This document shows positions 18,301 to 28,000 of a DNA stretch of 64,000 nucleotides, in pieces. This stretch comes from Pseudomonadota bacterium (lineage in GTDB: Bacteria > Pseudomonadota > Alphaproteobacteria > Sphingomonadales > Sphingomonadaceae). How positions within the stretch are numbered: position 1 is the stretch's first letter; every line of letters begins with the position of its first letter. The translations under genes and the position numbers were made by a program. The notes under the pieces are model-generated. The model was not told where the DNA came from, made no database searches, and was given only the letters and a program-made list of their open reading frames with translations. The stretch lies in assembly GCA_023418595.1 (NCBI GenBank), contig JAEZZI010000022.1, positions 47,659 to 111,658 on the forward strand. The letters are read 5' to 3'.

Positions 18301-20339
18301 GCGGCATCTTCCATTCGATCGGTGTAGGCACGCGGGAGGGTCAGGCGAAACCGCGTCCCCTCCCCTTCGCGGCTATGCACGTCGAGCCGACCGTGCATCG
18401 TCGCGGCGAGCTGGCGCGCCTCGAACGCGCCGATTCCGAACCCGCCGGGCTTGGTCGAATCGAACGGTTTGAACAGGCGGTCGCGGACGAAGCTCGCCGA
18501 CATGCCCGCGCCGCGATCGACCACGTCGACCGTCACCGCCGCGCCGTCCTCGCCGACGCGCAACAGGATCGCCTCGTTCGCCGGGCTGGCGTCGATCGCG
18601 TTCTGGATGAGGTGCGACAGGATCTGTTCGATCCGCGCGGGGTCTCCGGTCGCGGTCGCGCTCGCGTCGCCCGACAGCGTCACCGGGTGCTGCCCCTTGC
18701 GCTGCGCGGCGATCCGTTCGGCAAGCGGATAGAGCGCGACGGTCACCATCGGTTCGCCCTTTGCCTGATGATGCTGCGACAATTTGGCGAGCAGCGCGTT
18801 CATCCGCCCTGCCGATTCGTTCAGCGTCGCCACCATGTCGGCGCGAAATTCGGGATTGTCGGCGTGGCGTTCGGCGTTGCGCGCGACCAGGCTCAACTGG
18901 CTGACCAGATTCTTGATGTCGTGCAGGATGAAGGCGAAGCGGCGGTTGAATTCGTCGAAGCGCTGCGCCTCTGCCAAGGCTTCCTGCGCGCGGTTCTCCG
19001 CCAGATGCGACGCGACCTGCCGCCCCGCAATCTTGAGCAGGTCGAAATCCTCCCAGTCGAGTGGTCGTTCAATCGGCGGACGGGCCAGCAGGACGATCCC
19101 CGCCAGCCGCTCTCCATGCGGCAAGGGCACGATCACCCAGCCATCGTCCGCGCCCAGCAGCCAGTCGGGCACCGCCGCCGCATCGACGGCATCGGCCTTG
19201 TCCCCGCGCACCGCATCCAGTTCGATCACCCGGCGCGTCGCCGCCAGATGCGCGAGCAGCGCGTCGGCGCCGTCACCAGGGTGCACCCCCGCGCCTTCCC
19301 AGCGCCACGCCGCGGCGATTTCCAGCCCCGCGCCGCCCGGCACCATCAACAGCCCGCCGGGCGATTCGGTCAGGTCGGCAACCGCCTTGACGATGCGGCC
19401 TTGCAGACTGGCGTCGCTGCTGCCGAGCGTGTCGGTGAAGCGGATCCATTCGGCGCGGTAGTCATAGCGGTGGCGATAGAAATGCTTGGCGAGCTTGACC
19501 CGAAGCCATGCGCGCAGGTGCGGGCTGGACAGCGCGGCGAGCGCGGTGGTGGTCGCGGCAAAGATAAACACGGTCTGCACCGCGCGGCTGCCGCCCAGAT
19601 GCGCGATGGCGGCCGCGCCGCCCGCGACGAAGACGAGGTAGAGCCCGGCGGCGACGAACGACAGCGATTGCAGCGCCACCATCCGCGACACGCGCAGGTT
19701 CCACTGGTCCGCCCGGTGCAGCCCAATCGCGAGCACCGCGCCGACCAGCCCCAACGCCATGCCGCGCAATCCGTAAGCCCAACCCGGATCGCTGGCCGCA
19801 TAGTCGGCGACCAGCGCGATCAGATCGAGCGTCCACAGCGCCGCCGGGGCCAGCGCGATCGCCCAGCGCGTTCGCCCGCCCGCGCCGTTCATCAATCCCT
19901 GGACCAGCCACAGCCCGGCGATCGCGGTCGTCATCGCCAGCATCAGCGCGGCCTGACCGATCGCGTCGGCCACCGCCGCCTGTTCGGACACGCGCGCCAG
20001 CAGCCGCAGAACCATCGTCGTGATATGGACCAGCGCCACCACCGCATAGACGCTGCCGATCGGCGCAAAGCCGTTTTCGGGGCGAAGCGTCCGGTGGAGC
20101 AGCAACAACACGCCCAGCCACGCCAGGTCGCGCACGCCCTGCGCCAGATCGACGCCGGGCGCCGCCTCGCCGATCCCCGCGACCGACAGCGCCCAGAGCG
20201 CAGTCGCGATCAGTGCAATGGCGAACGGGATGCGCGGCATCCGCTTGGCTTCGAGCCGGAGCGTCCACACGCCAAGCGCGCCGAACAGCAAGGCGGTGAG
20301 CGCATGGCCCCAGATGACGATTCCCGCCGAAGCGCTCAC
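18297..20339 (-). CDS. prsK: PrsK, XrtA/PEP-CTERM-system histidine kinase
   Basis: Membrane histidine kinase of 680 residues. About eight hydrophobic segments fill the first 290 residues. A GAF-like domain follows (about 310-460, with LGADDGWVIVPLPHGERLAG). The HisKA-like helix has the histidine near 473 in ILHDIKNLVSQLSLVARN, and the HATPase domain shows QNAIDASPANE, DRGAGMSASFVRDRLFKPF and GFGIGAFEARQLA. The HDIKN box and the multi-spanning N-terminus are those of PrsK. It is translationally coupled to PrsR (ATGA overlap) and begins one base after the sugar transferase stop, so all are in one operon. The signal sensed is unknown. Confidence 0.92.
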   Translation of the reverse strand: MSASAGIVIWGHALTALLFGALGVWTLRLEAKRMPRIPFAIALIATALWALSVAGIGEAAPGVDLAQGVRDLAWLGVLLLLHRTLRPENGFAPIGSVYAVVALVHITTMVLRLLARVSEQAAVADAIGQAALMLAMTTAIAGLWLVQGLMNGAGGRTRWAIALAPAALWTLDLIALVADYAASDPGWAYGLRGMALGLVGAVLAIGLHRADQWNLRVSRMVALQSLSFVAAGLYLVFVAGGAAAIAHLGGSRAVQTVFIFAATTTALAALSSPHLRAWLRVKLAKHFYRHRYDYRAEWIRFTDTLGSSDASLQGRIVKAVADLTESPGGLLMVPGGAGLEIAAAWRWEGAGVHPGDGADALLAHLAATRRVIELDAVRGDKADAVDAAAVPDWLLGADDGWVIVPLPHGERLAGIVLLARPPIERPLDWEDFDLLKIAGRQVASHLAENRAQEALAEAQRFDEFNRRFAFILHDIKNLVSQLSLVARNAERHADNPEFRADMVATLNESAGRMNALLAKLSQHHQAKGEPMVTVALYPLAERIAAQRKGQHPVTLSGDASATATGDPARIEQILSHLIQNAIDASPANEAILLRVGEDGAAVTVDVVDRGAGMSASFVRDRLFKPFDSTKPGGFGIGAFEARQLAATMHGRLDVHSREGEGTRFRLTLPRAYTDRMEDAA

Positions 20340-20340
20340 C

Positions 20341-21729
20341 TCAGCGCGCGCCTTCGGGCCAGAGCACGACGCGGATGGTCTGGAGCAGGATCAACAGGTC
20401 GAGAAAGGGCGAATAATTCTTGGCGTAATAAAGGTCGTATTCGAGCTTCTGGCGGCTGTCCTCGATCGACGCACCGTACGGATAGTTGATCTGTGCCCAG
20501 CCGGTGATCCCCGGCTTCACCATGTGACGCTCGGCATAATAAGGGAGCTGGCCCTCCAGATCCTCGACGAATTGCGGGCGTTCGGGGCGCGGACCGACGA
20601 AGCTCATCTCGCCTTTCAGCACGCTCCAGCATTGCGGGAGTTCGTCGACGCGGATCTTGCGGATGATGCGGCCGACGCGCGTCACGCGCGGATCGTTCTT
20701 CTCCGCCCAGACCGCCGTTCCCGCGATCTCTGCATCGCTGCGCATCGAGCGCAATTTGATGATGTCGAAGCCCTGGTTGTAGAGGCCGACGCGGCGCTGG
20801 CGGTAGAAAGCCGGTCCCTTGCTGTCCAGTTTGACCGCGACCGCCGCAATTCCGATCAGCGGCAGCGTCAGGATCAGCAGGATCAGGCTGGCGGCAATGT
20901 CGAACAGCCGCTTGAACGCGCTCGAAAACATCCGGCCCGACGAGAAACCGTCGGAAAAGATCAGCCAGCTGGGGTTGACGCTGTCGAGATCGACGCGGCC
21001 CGTCTCGCGCTCCAGAAAGGTCGAGATCTCGTTGACATGCACACCGGTGGTCTTGATGCGCAACAGGTCTTTCAGAGGCAATGCGTTGCGGCGCTCTTCA
21101 AGCGCGAGCACGACCTCGGACGCGTTGAGCAGGACGACGTGATCGGCAAGATTGTAGATCGCGTCGCGCGCGATCGCCTCGGGAATGACGCGGTTCGCCT
21201 CGCTCATCGAGACGTATCCGACGACGACGAACCCCGCACCGGGCCGCTGCGCCAGCGCTTTCAGCCGCTGCGCGCGCGCGCCAGCGCCGAGCACGACGAT
21301 GCGCCGCTTGAACGCCTGCCCGCCCAATGTCTTGCCGAGCAGGATGCGCAGGCCGATGAGCAAGCCCATCGCCACCAGCATCGCGTAGAACAGGTTCGAC
21401 CGCCAGAAGGTGAGCGCGGGCACCAGAAAGAAGATCAGCGCGAGGAAGATCACGCCCAAGGAGATCGCGACGATCAGCCGCGCGGCGGCAAAGCGGATCG
21501 ATTGCGTCGCCTGCGCGCCGTAAACCCCGACCGCGATCATCGCCAGCATCAGGCTGGCGGCGAAGCTCAGCATCTGGGGAATGCGCGTGTGGACGGGTTC
21601 GACCAGCATCCCGATCTGATCCGCGCGGATCAGCCATCCGGCCTCAGCCGCGAGCAGCAGCAGGACGAAATCCAGCAGGCCGAGCAGCAGCACGGCATTG
21701 GGAATATAGTGTTTGAACAGCCTGATCAT
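20341..21729 (-). CDS. Exopolysaccharide undecaprenyl-phosphate sugar transferase (TIGR03013, PEP-CTERM system)
   Basis: Polyprenyl-phosphate glycosyl-1-phosphate transferase of 462 residues that starts repeat-unit assembly on undecaprenyl phosphate. Four or five N-terminal transmembrane segments start with HYIPNAVLLLGLLDFVLLLL. A Rossmann-like middle domain (RIVVLGAGARAQRLKALAQ) follows. A further transmembrane helix then leads into the catalytic bacterial sugar transferase domain KRLFDIAASLILLILTLPLI, with FYRQRRVGLYNQGFDIIKLR and FVGPRPERPQF. The N-terminus and context match the family tied to exosortase systems. It is the first gene of the operon with PrsK, PrsR and the TPR protein, and is divergent from the GDP-mannose pyrophosphorylase gene. 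Confidence 0.92.
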   Translation of the reverse strand: MIRLFKHYIPNAVLLLGLLDFVLLLLAAEAGWLIRADQIGMLVEPVHTRIPQMLSFAASLMLAMIAVGVYGAQATQSIRFAAARLIVAISLGVIFLALIFFLVPALTFWRSNLFYAMLVAMGLLIGLRILLGKTLGGQAFKRRIVVLGAGARAQRLKALAQRPGAGFVVVGYVSMSEANRVIPEAIARDAIYNLADHVVLLNASEVVLALEERRNALPLKDLLRIKTTGVHVNEISTFLERETGRVDLDSVNPSWLIFSDGFSSGRMFSSAFKRLFDIAASLILLILTLPLIGIAAVAVKLDSKGPAFYRQRRVGLYNQGFDIIKLRSMRSDAEIAGTAVWAEKNDPRVTRVGRIIRKIRVDELPQCWSVLKGEMSFVGPRPERPQFVEDLEGQLPYYAERHMVKPGITGWAQINYPYGASIEDSRQKLEYDLYYAKNYSPFLDLLILLQTIRVVLWPEGAR

Positions 21730-21892
21730 CGCGCGCGCTTGTCCGAATGCGGTGTAAATCCCGCCGACAGGTCACGGTGTCGCAATAATTGACAAAGATT
21801 CTCTGAATGCGCGCATCGAACCGATCGGCCTCCGCATCGTTTGACGCCGGCGCGCCAGCGATTATCGTGGCGCCAGAGGGAGTTTACTCAAC

Positions 21893-22957
21893 ATGCGCGT
21901 CGATACGCCGATTGTCCCCGTGATCCTGTCCGGCGGCGCGGGAACGCGGCTATGGCCGATGTCGCGACCCGACACGCCCAAACAGATGCTGGCGCTGACC
22001 GGCGACCAGACGATGCTCCAGATGACTGCCGACCGCGTGCGGGGCGGGGGGCGATACGCCGCGCCGATCGTCGTGGCGAGCGCGCGTCACGCCGACGCGA
22101 TCGGCGCGCAGCTGAACGCGGTCGGTGTCGACGACGCCTGCCTGGTGCTCGAACCCGCCGCGCGCAACACCGCGCCCGCAATCGCACTGGCGGCACTGGC
22201 GGCGGGCGGAGGCGACGCGCCGCTGCTGGTGATGCCGTCCGACCATGTCATCGCCGACCAGGCGGCATTCCAGCGTGCGGTCGATCTGGCGCTGCCCCAG
22301 GTGCGCGACGGTTGGCTGGTGACGTTCGGCATCGCGCCCGACGCGCCGGAGACCGGCTATGGCTATCTCCATATCGGCGAACGGGTCGGCGACGGGGTCC
22401 ACAAGGTCGCGCGCTTCGTCGAAAAGCCGCCGCGCGAAGCCGCCGAAGCGATGATCGCATCGGGCGACCATGCCTGGAACGGGGGCATCTTCCTGTTCCG
22501 CGCCGATGCGTTTCTGAAAGCGCTGGGCGAACACGCCCCCGGCATTCTGGCGGCGGCGACCGCGGCGATGGATGGCGCGACGCGCGATGGCCGCCACATC
22601 CTCCCCGCCGCAGACGCCTTTGCCGCGTCGCCATCCGAATCGATCGACTATGCGGTGATGGAAAAGGCGAGCCGCGTTGCCGTCGTGCCCGTGTCTATGG
22701 GATGGAGCGACGTCGGCAGTTGGGACGCGCTCCATGCGATCAGCGCGCATGACGAAGGCGGCAATGCGCTGTCGGGCGACGTCACCGCGCTCGATTCGAG
22801 CAATTGCCTGGTGCGCACCGATCATGCGCGGATCGCGATGGTCGGGGTCAGCGACCTGATCGTGGTCGCCAACGGCAACGACATATTGATCCTGCCGCGC
22901 GGTCGCAGCCAGGAAGTAAAGCGGATCATCGCCGAACTGGACAATGGCAGCGGTTGA
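21893..22957 (+). CDS. manC: Mannose-1-phosphate guanylyltransferase
   Basis: Makes GDP-mannose from mannose-1-phosphate and GTP. The nucleotidyltransferase signature ILSGGAGTRLWPMSR with PKQMLAL is at the N-terminus, MPSDHVIAD is the metal-binding region, GYGYLHIG and FVEKPP line the sugar site, and WSDVGSWDAL is conserved. At 354 residues it lacks the C-terminal phosphomannose-isomerase cupin domain of bifunctional enzymes. The ATG follows a clear GAGGGA site. It diverges from the sugar transferase operon, consistent with supplying GDP-mannose to exopolysaccharide synthesis (inference from context). The 160-base divergent gap includes a TTGACA at 21789 but no convincing -10 element. Confidence 0.93.
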   Translation: MRVDTPIVPVILSGGAGTRLWPMSRPDTPKQMLALTGDQTMLQMTADRVRGGGRYAAPIVVASARHADAIGAQLNAVGVDDACLVLEPAARNTAPAIALAALAAGGGDAPLLVMPSDHVIADQAAFQRAVDLALPQVRDGWLVTFGIAPDAPETGYGYLHIGERVGDGVHKVARFVEKPPREAAEAMIASGDHAWNGGIFLFRADAFLKALGEHAPGILAAATAAMDGATRDGRHILPAADAFAASPSESIDYAVMEKASRVAVVPVSMGWSDVGSWDALHAISAHDEGGNALSGDVTALDSSNCLVRTDHARIAMVGVSDLIVVANGNDILILPRGRSQEVKRIIAELDNGSG

Positions 22958-22983
22958 GGCGGACCGCGCGACAAGCCTTCGCC

Positions 22984-23889
22984 TCACTCCACCCAATCCA
23001 GCCCGATGTCGCGGTAGAGGCTCTTGTCCTCCTGCCATTTGGGCGAAACCTTGACGTGCAGGTACAGATGCACGCGCACCCCCATGATCGCGGCCAGGTC
23101 GGCGCGGGCCTTGCTGCCGATTTCCTTCAACCGCTGGCCGCCCTTGCCCAGCACGATCGCGCGCTGGGTGTCGCGTTCGACCAGGATCTGCTGGTGGATC
23201 TCGACCGAGCCGTCTTCGCGTTCCTTGTACTGTTCGGTGGTGACGGCGGCGGCATAGGGGAGTTCGGCATGGAGCTGGTGGTATAGCTGCTCGCGCGTGA
23301 CCTCTGCCGCGAGCATCCGGTCGGTTGCGTCCGACACCTGATCCTCGGGGAAATGCCACGGCCCCTCGGGCATCCGCGCCGCCAGCGCCGCTTTCAGCTC
23401 GGGCACGCCGTCTCCCGTGGTTGCCGATACGAAAAAGGTTTCGTCGAACGGCACGTGCGCGTTCAGTTGCTCGGCGTGGCGCAGCAGCCGCGGTTTGTCG
23501 GCGATATCGACCTTGTTGAGGATCAGGAAGCGGGGTTCCTTCCGCTCGGCGATATGCTCGGCAATGGTGCGGACCTTTTCGGGCAAGCCGCCCTTGGCAT
23601 CGACCACCAACGCGATGGCGTCCGATCCCCGCGCGCCTTCCCAGGCGGCGGCGACCATCGCGCGGTCGAGCCGCCGGTTGGGTTCGAAAATCCCCGGCGT
23701 ATCGACGAGAAGAAGCTGGGTATCGCCTTCGATCGCGATACCCATCAGCCGGGTGCGCGTCGTCTGCGCCTTGGGGCTGACGATCGCGACCTTCTGCCCG
23801 ACCAGCGCGTTAACCAGCGTCGATTTGCCCGCATTGGGCGCGCCGACGACGGCGACCAGACCGCAACGTTGAGTGGTGGGCTGGGTCAA
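22984..23889 (-). CDS. era: GTPase Era
   Basis: Essential GTPase that binds 16S rRNA and helps mature the 30S subunit. The 301-residue protein shows G1 GAPNAGKSTLVNALVGQ, G3 DTPGIFEP, G4 NKVD and a C-terminal KH RNA-binding domain with IVLGKGGQRLKEIGSKAR. The start is an unusual TTG at 23889 that overlaps the stop codon of the upstream FAH-family gene (TTGA), giving translational coupling. Era is more often coupled to rnc in other bacteria; here its operon partner is a metabolic hydrolase. Confidence 0.96.
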   Translation of the reverse strand: MTQPTTQRCGLVAVVGAPNAGKSTLVNALVGQKVAIVSPKAQTTRTRLMGIAIEGDTQLLLVDTPGIFEPNRRLDRAMVAAAWEGARGSDAIALVVDAKGGLPEKVRTIAEHIAERKEPRFLILNKVDIADKPRLLRHAEQLNAHVPFDETFFVSATTGDGVPELKAALAARMPEGPWHFPEDQVSDATDRMLAAEVTREQLYHQLHAELPYAAAVTTEQYKEREDGSVEIHQQILVERDTQRAIVLGKGGQRLKEIGSKARADLAAIMGVRVHLYLHVKVSPKWQEDKSLYRDIGLDWVE

Positions 23890-24893
23890 GCGGCAACCAC
23901 GCTCTGTTCGATGACTCCGAAGATCGGGTGATGCCTGTCGTCCTCGGCCCAGATGCGGACGGTGTCGCCTGCTTTTAGGAAGGGTGTCGACGGCTTGCCG
24001 TCCTTGATCGTCTCGATCGTGCGGATCTCGGCGATGCAGCTATAGCCGACGCCGCCATCCGCGACCGGTTTGCCCGGCCCGCCATCGGCGTCGCGGTTCG
24101 ACACCGTGCCCGATCCCACGATCGTCCCCGCGCCCAGCGTGCGCGTCTTCGCCGCATGCGCGACCAGGGTGCCGAAGTCGAAGGTCATGTCCTCGGCCGC
24201 ATCCGCCTTGCCGAAGGGCTGGCCGTTCAACTCGACCATCAGCCTCCTGTGCAGCTTGCCGTCCCGCCACCAGTCGCCGAGTGCATCGGGGGTGACGAAC
24301 ACCGGCGAAAAGGCGCTCGCGGGCTTCGACTGGAAAAAGCCGAAGCCCTTGGCGAGTTCGCCGGGGATCAGGTTGCGTAACGAAACGTCATTGGTCAGGC
24401 CGACCAGACGCACGGCGGCCAGCGCCTCGTCACGGCTCGCGCCCATTGGCACGTCGTCGGTTACGACCACCACTTCGGCTTCGAGATCGCAGCCCCAGGC
24501 CTCGTCCCTGAGCGGAATGTCGTCGCGCGGACCCAGGAAACCGTCGCTGCCGCCCTGATACATCAGCGGATCGTGCCAGAAGGTTTCGGGCATTTCCGCG
24601 CCGCGTGCCTGTCGCACCAGTGCGACATGGTTCACATAGGCCGAGCCGTCCGCCCATTGATAGGCGCGCGGCAGGGGCGCTGCGGCGTCGCGTTCGTGGA
24701 AACGTTCGCGCGGAATCGCCTCATGGTCGAGATCGGTGGCGAGGTTGCGCAGATCGGCCTCGACCGCGTCCCAATTATCGAGCGCGGCTTGCAGCGTCGG
24801 CGCGATATGGCTGGCATCGGCATACCAGGCGAGGTCGGTCGATACGACGACGAGCTTGCCGTCGCGTCCGTGCTTTAGGCTGGCGAGTTTCAT
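23886..24893 (-). CDS. Fumarylacetoacetate hydrolase (FAH) family protein
   Basis: A 335-residue protein with the FAH fold. Acidic metal-ligand residues are visible in GCDLEAEVVVVTDD and GLTNDVSLRNLIPGE, with KPASAFSPVFVTPDALG, GTLVAHAAKTRTLGAGTIVGS and the C-terminal KAGDTVRIWAEDD. It resembles bacterial fumarylacetoacetase-like hydrolases of aromatic amino acid breakdown, but the family also contains decarboxylases and hydratases, so the substrate is uncertain. The ATG at 24893, with GGGAG upstream, is chosen over longer extensions that lack family similarity. It is translationally coupled to era downstream and divergent from the multi-PAS kinase. Confidence 0.9.
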   Translation of the reverse strand: MKLASLKHGRDGKLVVVSTDLAWYADASHIAPTLQAALDNWDAVEADLRNLATDLDHEAIPRERFHERDAAAPLPRAYQWADGSAYVNHVALVRQARGAEMPETFWHDPLMYQGGSDGFLGPRDDIPLRDEAWGCDLEAEVVVVTDDVPMGASRDEALAAVRLVGLTNDVSLRNLIPGELAKGFGFFQSKPASAFSPVFVTPDALGDWWRDGKLHRRLMVELNGQPFGKADAAEDMTFDFGTLVAHAAKTRTLGAGTIVGSGTVSNRDADGGPGKPVADGGVGYSCIAEIRTIETIKDGKPSTPFLKAGDTVRIWAEDDRHHPIFGVIEQSVVAA

Positions 24894-25003
24894 GGTGTCT
24901 CCCTTGATTGACCCCAGACATAGTGGGACAACGCAACTTGTCGAGCGGCTGGCGGTTATCTGCGCGATTGACAGTGGCGATTGGGGGAGCAACGAACGCC
25001 AAT

Positions 25004-28000
25004 ATGTTCTCGGCGCTCAATTTTCTGGATTCCGGTGGCGAGATGGGTCGGATGATCCGCGACCATGACTGGTCGGGAAACCCGGTCGGCATGCCGAGCG
25101 ACTGGCCGCAGCCGCTGCGTTTCGCGCTCAATATCTGCATGGGATCGAGCTTCCCCACGGCGATCTACTGGGGGCCGGAACTGCGCCTGTTCTACAACGA
25201 CGCCTGGGCACACATCCCGGCAGAGCGCCACCCCTGGGCGCTGGGCCAGCGGGGCGAGGACGTATTTCCCGAAATCTGGGATGTGGTCGGCCCGCAATTC
25301 GAACAGGTCATGCGGACCGGAGAAGGCTTCGCCGCCTATGATCAGCGGCTCGACATGTTTCGCGACGGGCGTATCCAGGAAACCTATTGGAACTATAGTT
25401 TCACGCCGATCCGCGACGAATATGGCGCGGTGGTAGGCATCCTCAACCAGGGAAATGAAACCACTCGCACGGTGATGGCCGAAAGGGCGCGGCTGGCCGA
25501 GGTGGCGCGGCTGCGAGACCTGTTCGAACAGGCGCCCGGCGCGGTCGCGCTGCTTCACGGGCGCGACCATGTGTTCGAATTCGCCAACGACGCCTATCTC
25601 GATCTGGTAGGCCGCCGCGACGTGCTGGGCCGGTCGGTCGCCGATGCGCTTCCCGAAGTGGTGAACCAGGGTTTCGTCGCGTTGCTGGACGACGTGTACG
25701 AGCGCGGAGAGGCGCATCGCGGCTGGGCCGTCCCGGTCGCGATCGCGCGCGGCGGCGACGGGGTGATCGAGGAACGGCTGGTCGATTTCATCTATCAGCC
25801 GATCAAGGATCCGAACGGCAATGTGACCGACATCTTCGTCGAGGCGACCGACGTCACCGATCGCGCGCTTGCCGAACAGCGGTTGCGCGCGACCGAAGAA
25901 CGGCTCGAACTGGCGCTGCACAGCTCGATCGGGATCGGCATCTGGGACTGGGACGTGCAGCGCGATCTGGTGGTCGCGGACCAGCGCTTTGCGACGCTGT
26001 ACGGCGTCGATCCCGAACAGGCCGCGCGCGGCGTGCCGATCGGCGATTTCATGACCTCGATCCACCCATCCGATGTCGAGGCGCTGGGTGCGGCGATCGA
26101 CCGGGCGGTCGAAACCGCCGCGCCCTATGCGCATGAATATCGCATCGTCCAGCCGGATGGCGCGGTCCGGTGGGTATCGACTCACGGGCAATGCGCGCAC
26201 GACGAGAGGGGGCAGCCAACCCGGTTCATGGGCGTCGCTTTCGACATCACCGAACGGGTTCAGGCCGAGGAAATGGCGCGCGAGGTCGCCGAGGAACTGC
26301 GCGCCGCGACCGAGGCGCAGGCGTTCGTCTATGCGCTCGCCGAACAGCAGCGCGTCGCCGAAAATGCCGACGACATCATGGAATCGACATCGCGCGCGCT
26401 GGGCGAGCGGCTGGGGCTCGACCGCGTCGGATTCTTTCGTGTGGCCGAGGATCGCGCGCTGGAATTCGGGCCGTGCTGGACCAGCGACCGGCTGCCGGCG
26501 ATCACCGGCACGATCCCCGCGGGGACGCTGGGCGGGGCGGTGCGCGATCAATATGCGCTGGGCAAAACGGTCATCATTCGCGATGCCGCCAACGATCCGC
26601 TGCACGGTGACACCCCGCTCGCGCGGCTTTCGCCAGCAGGGATCGGCGTCCCGCTGCTTCGCCACGGACGCTGGGTCGCCAGCCTTTATGTCAGCCAGGC
26701 AGCGCCGCGCGACTGGACCAACGAGGAAATCGCCTTCATCGAAGGGATCGCCGAAATCAGCTGGGATGCGGTCGAACGCGTCGAGGCGGTCGGCGCGCTG
26801 GTCGACAGCGAGGCCAAATTCCGCGGAATCGTCAATTCGATCGAACAGATGATCTGGTCGACCCGGCCCGACGGCTATCACGATTATTACAACGACCGCT
26901 GGTACGAATTCACCGGCACGCCGCACGGGTCGACCGATGGCAAAGGGTGGAACGACATGTTCCATCCGGAGGATCAGGAACGCGCCTGGGCGCGCTGGTC
27001 ACATTCGCTGACGACCGGCGAGCCCTATCAGATCGAATATCGCCTGCGCCACCACAGTGGCGATTATCGCTGGGTAATGGGTCGCGCGCATCCGGTGCGG
27101 GATGATGGCGGACGCATCGTGCGGTGGTTCGGCACCTGCACCGACATCCAGGAAATCGTCGATGCCCGCGAGGTTCTGGCCCGATCCCGCGCCGAGCTGG
27201 AGGCGGCAGTCGAGGAACGCACGCGTCAGCTGATGGACGCCGAAGAACAGTTGCGTCAGGCGCAGAAGATGGAGGCGGTCGGCCAGCTGACCGGCGGGAT
27301 CGCGCATGATTTCAACAATATGCTTGCGGTGGTGCTGGGCGCGCTCGACTTGCTCGAACGGCGGATGGCGCGCGGCGAGGCCGATCTGTCGCGCTATATC
27401 GATGCCGCGCGCGACGGGGCGCAGCGCGCCGCCGCGCTGACCCAGCGGCTGTTGTCGTTCGCGCGGCAGCAGCCGCTTGCGCCCGTCAGCATCGACCCCA
27501 ATCACATGCTGCGCGGGATGACCGACCTGTTGACCCGCACGCTGGGCGAAGGGGTGCGTGTGGAGACTGCGCTCGATCCCGATTGCTGGCGCGCGCGCGC
27601 CGATCCCAGCCAGCTCGAAAACTGCATCATCAACCTGTCGGTCAACGCCCGCGACGCCATGCCGCGCGGCGGCATGTTGACGATCCGCACCGCCAATCGC
27701 AGCATCGAACGCGACGGCGCCCAGATCATGGGCCTGCCGCCGGGCGACTATGTCGAACTGTCGGTCAGCGACACCGGCGAGGGCATGGCCCAAGAAGTCG
27801 CCCAGCGCGCGTTCGAACCGTTCTTCACCACCAAGGATGTGGGCAAGGGCACCGGCCTGGGGCTGAGCCAGGTATTCGGCTTCGTGCGCCAGTCGGGCGG
27901 CCATGTGTCGATCGACACCGTTGAAGGACAGGGCACCACCGTCCGCCTGATCCTGCCACGCGACGCGACCGACGCGGTCGGCGACGCTGGCGAGGATCGC

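Noticed and set aside
18375..20489. A 704-codon plus-strand frame opposite prsK
   Set aside because: Low-information Arg/Gln-rich sequence typical of reverse reading of GC-rich genes; prsK on the other strand is secure.
21789..21794. TTGACA sequence upstream of manC considered as a promoter
   Set aside because: At the expected 17-base distance the -10 position reads CGCATC, which is not promoter-like.
23680..23700. GGTTCGAAAATCCC considered as part of a tRNA
   Set aside because: It lies inside the era coding frame, with no acceptor stem or anticodon arm around it.
24956..26965. A 669-codon minus-strand frame opposite the hybrid kinase
   Set aside because: Antisense shadow in GC-rich codon usage; the plus strand carries well-formed PAS, GAF and kinase domains.
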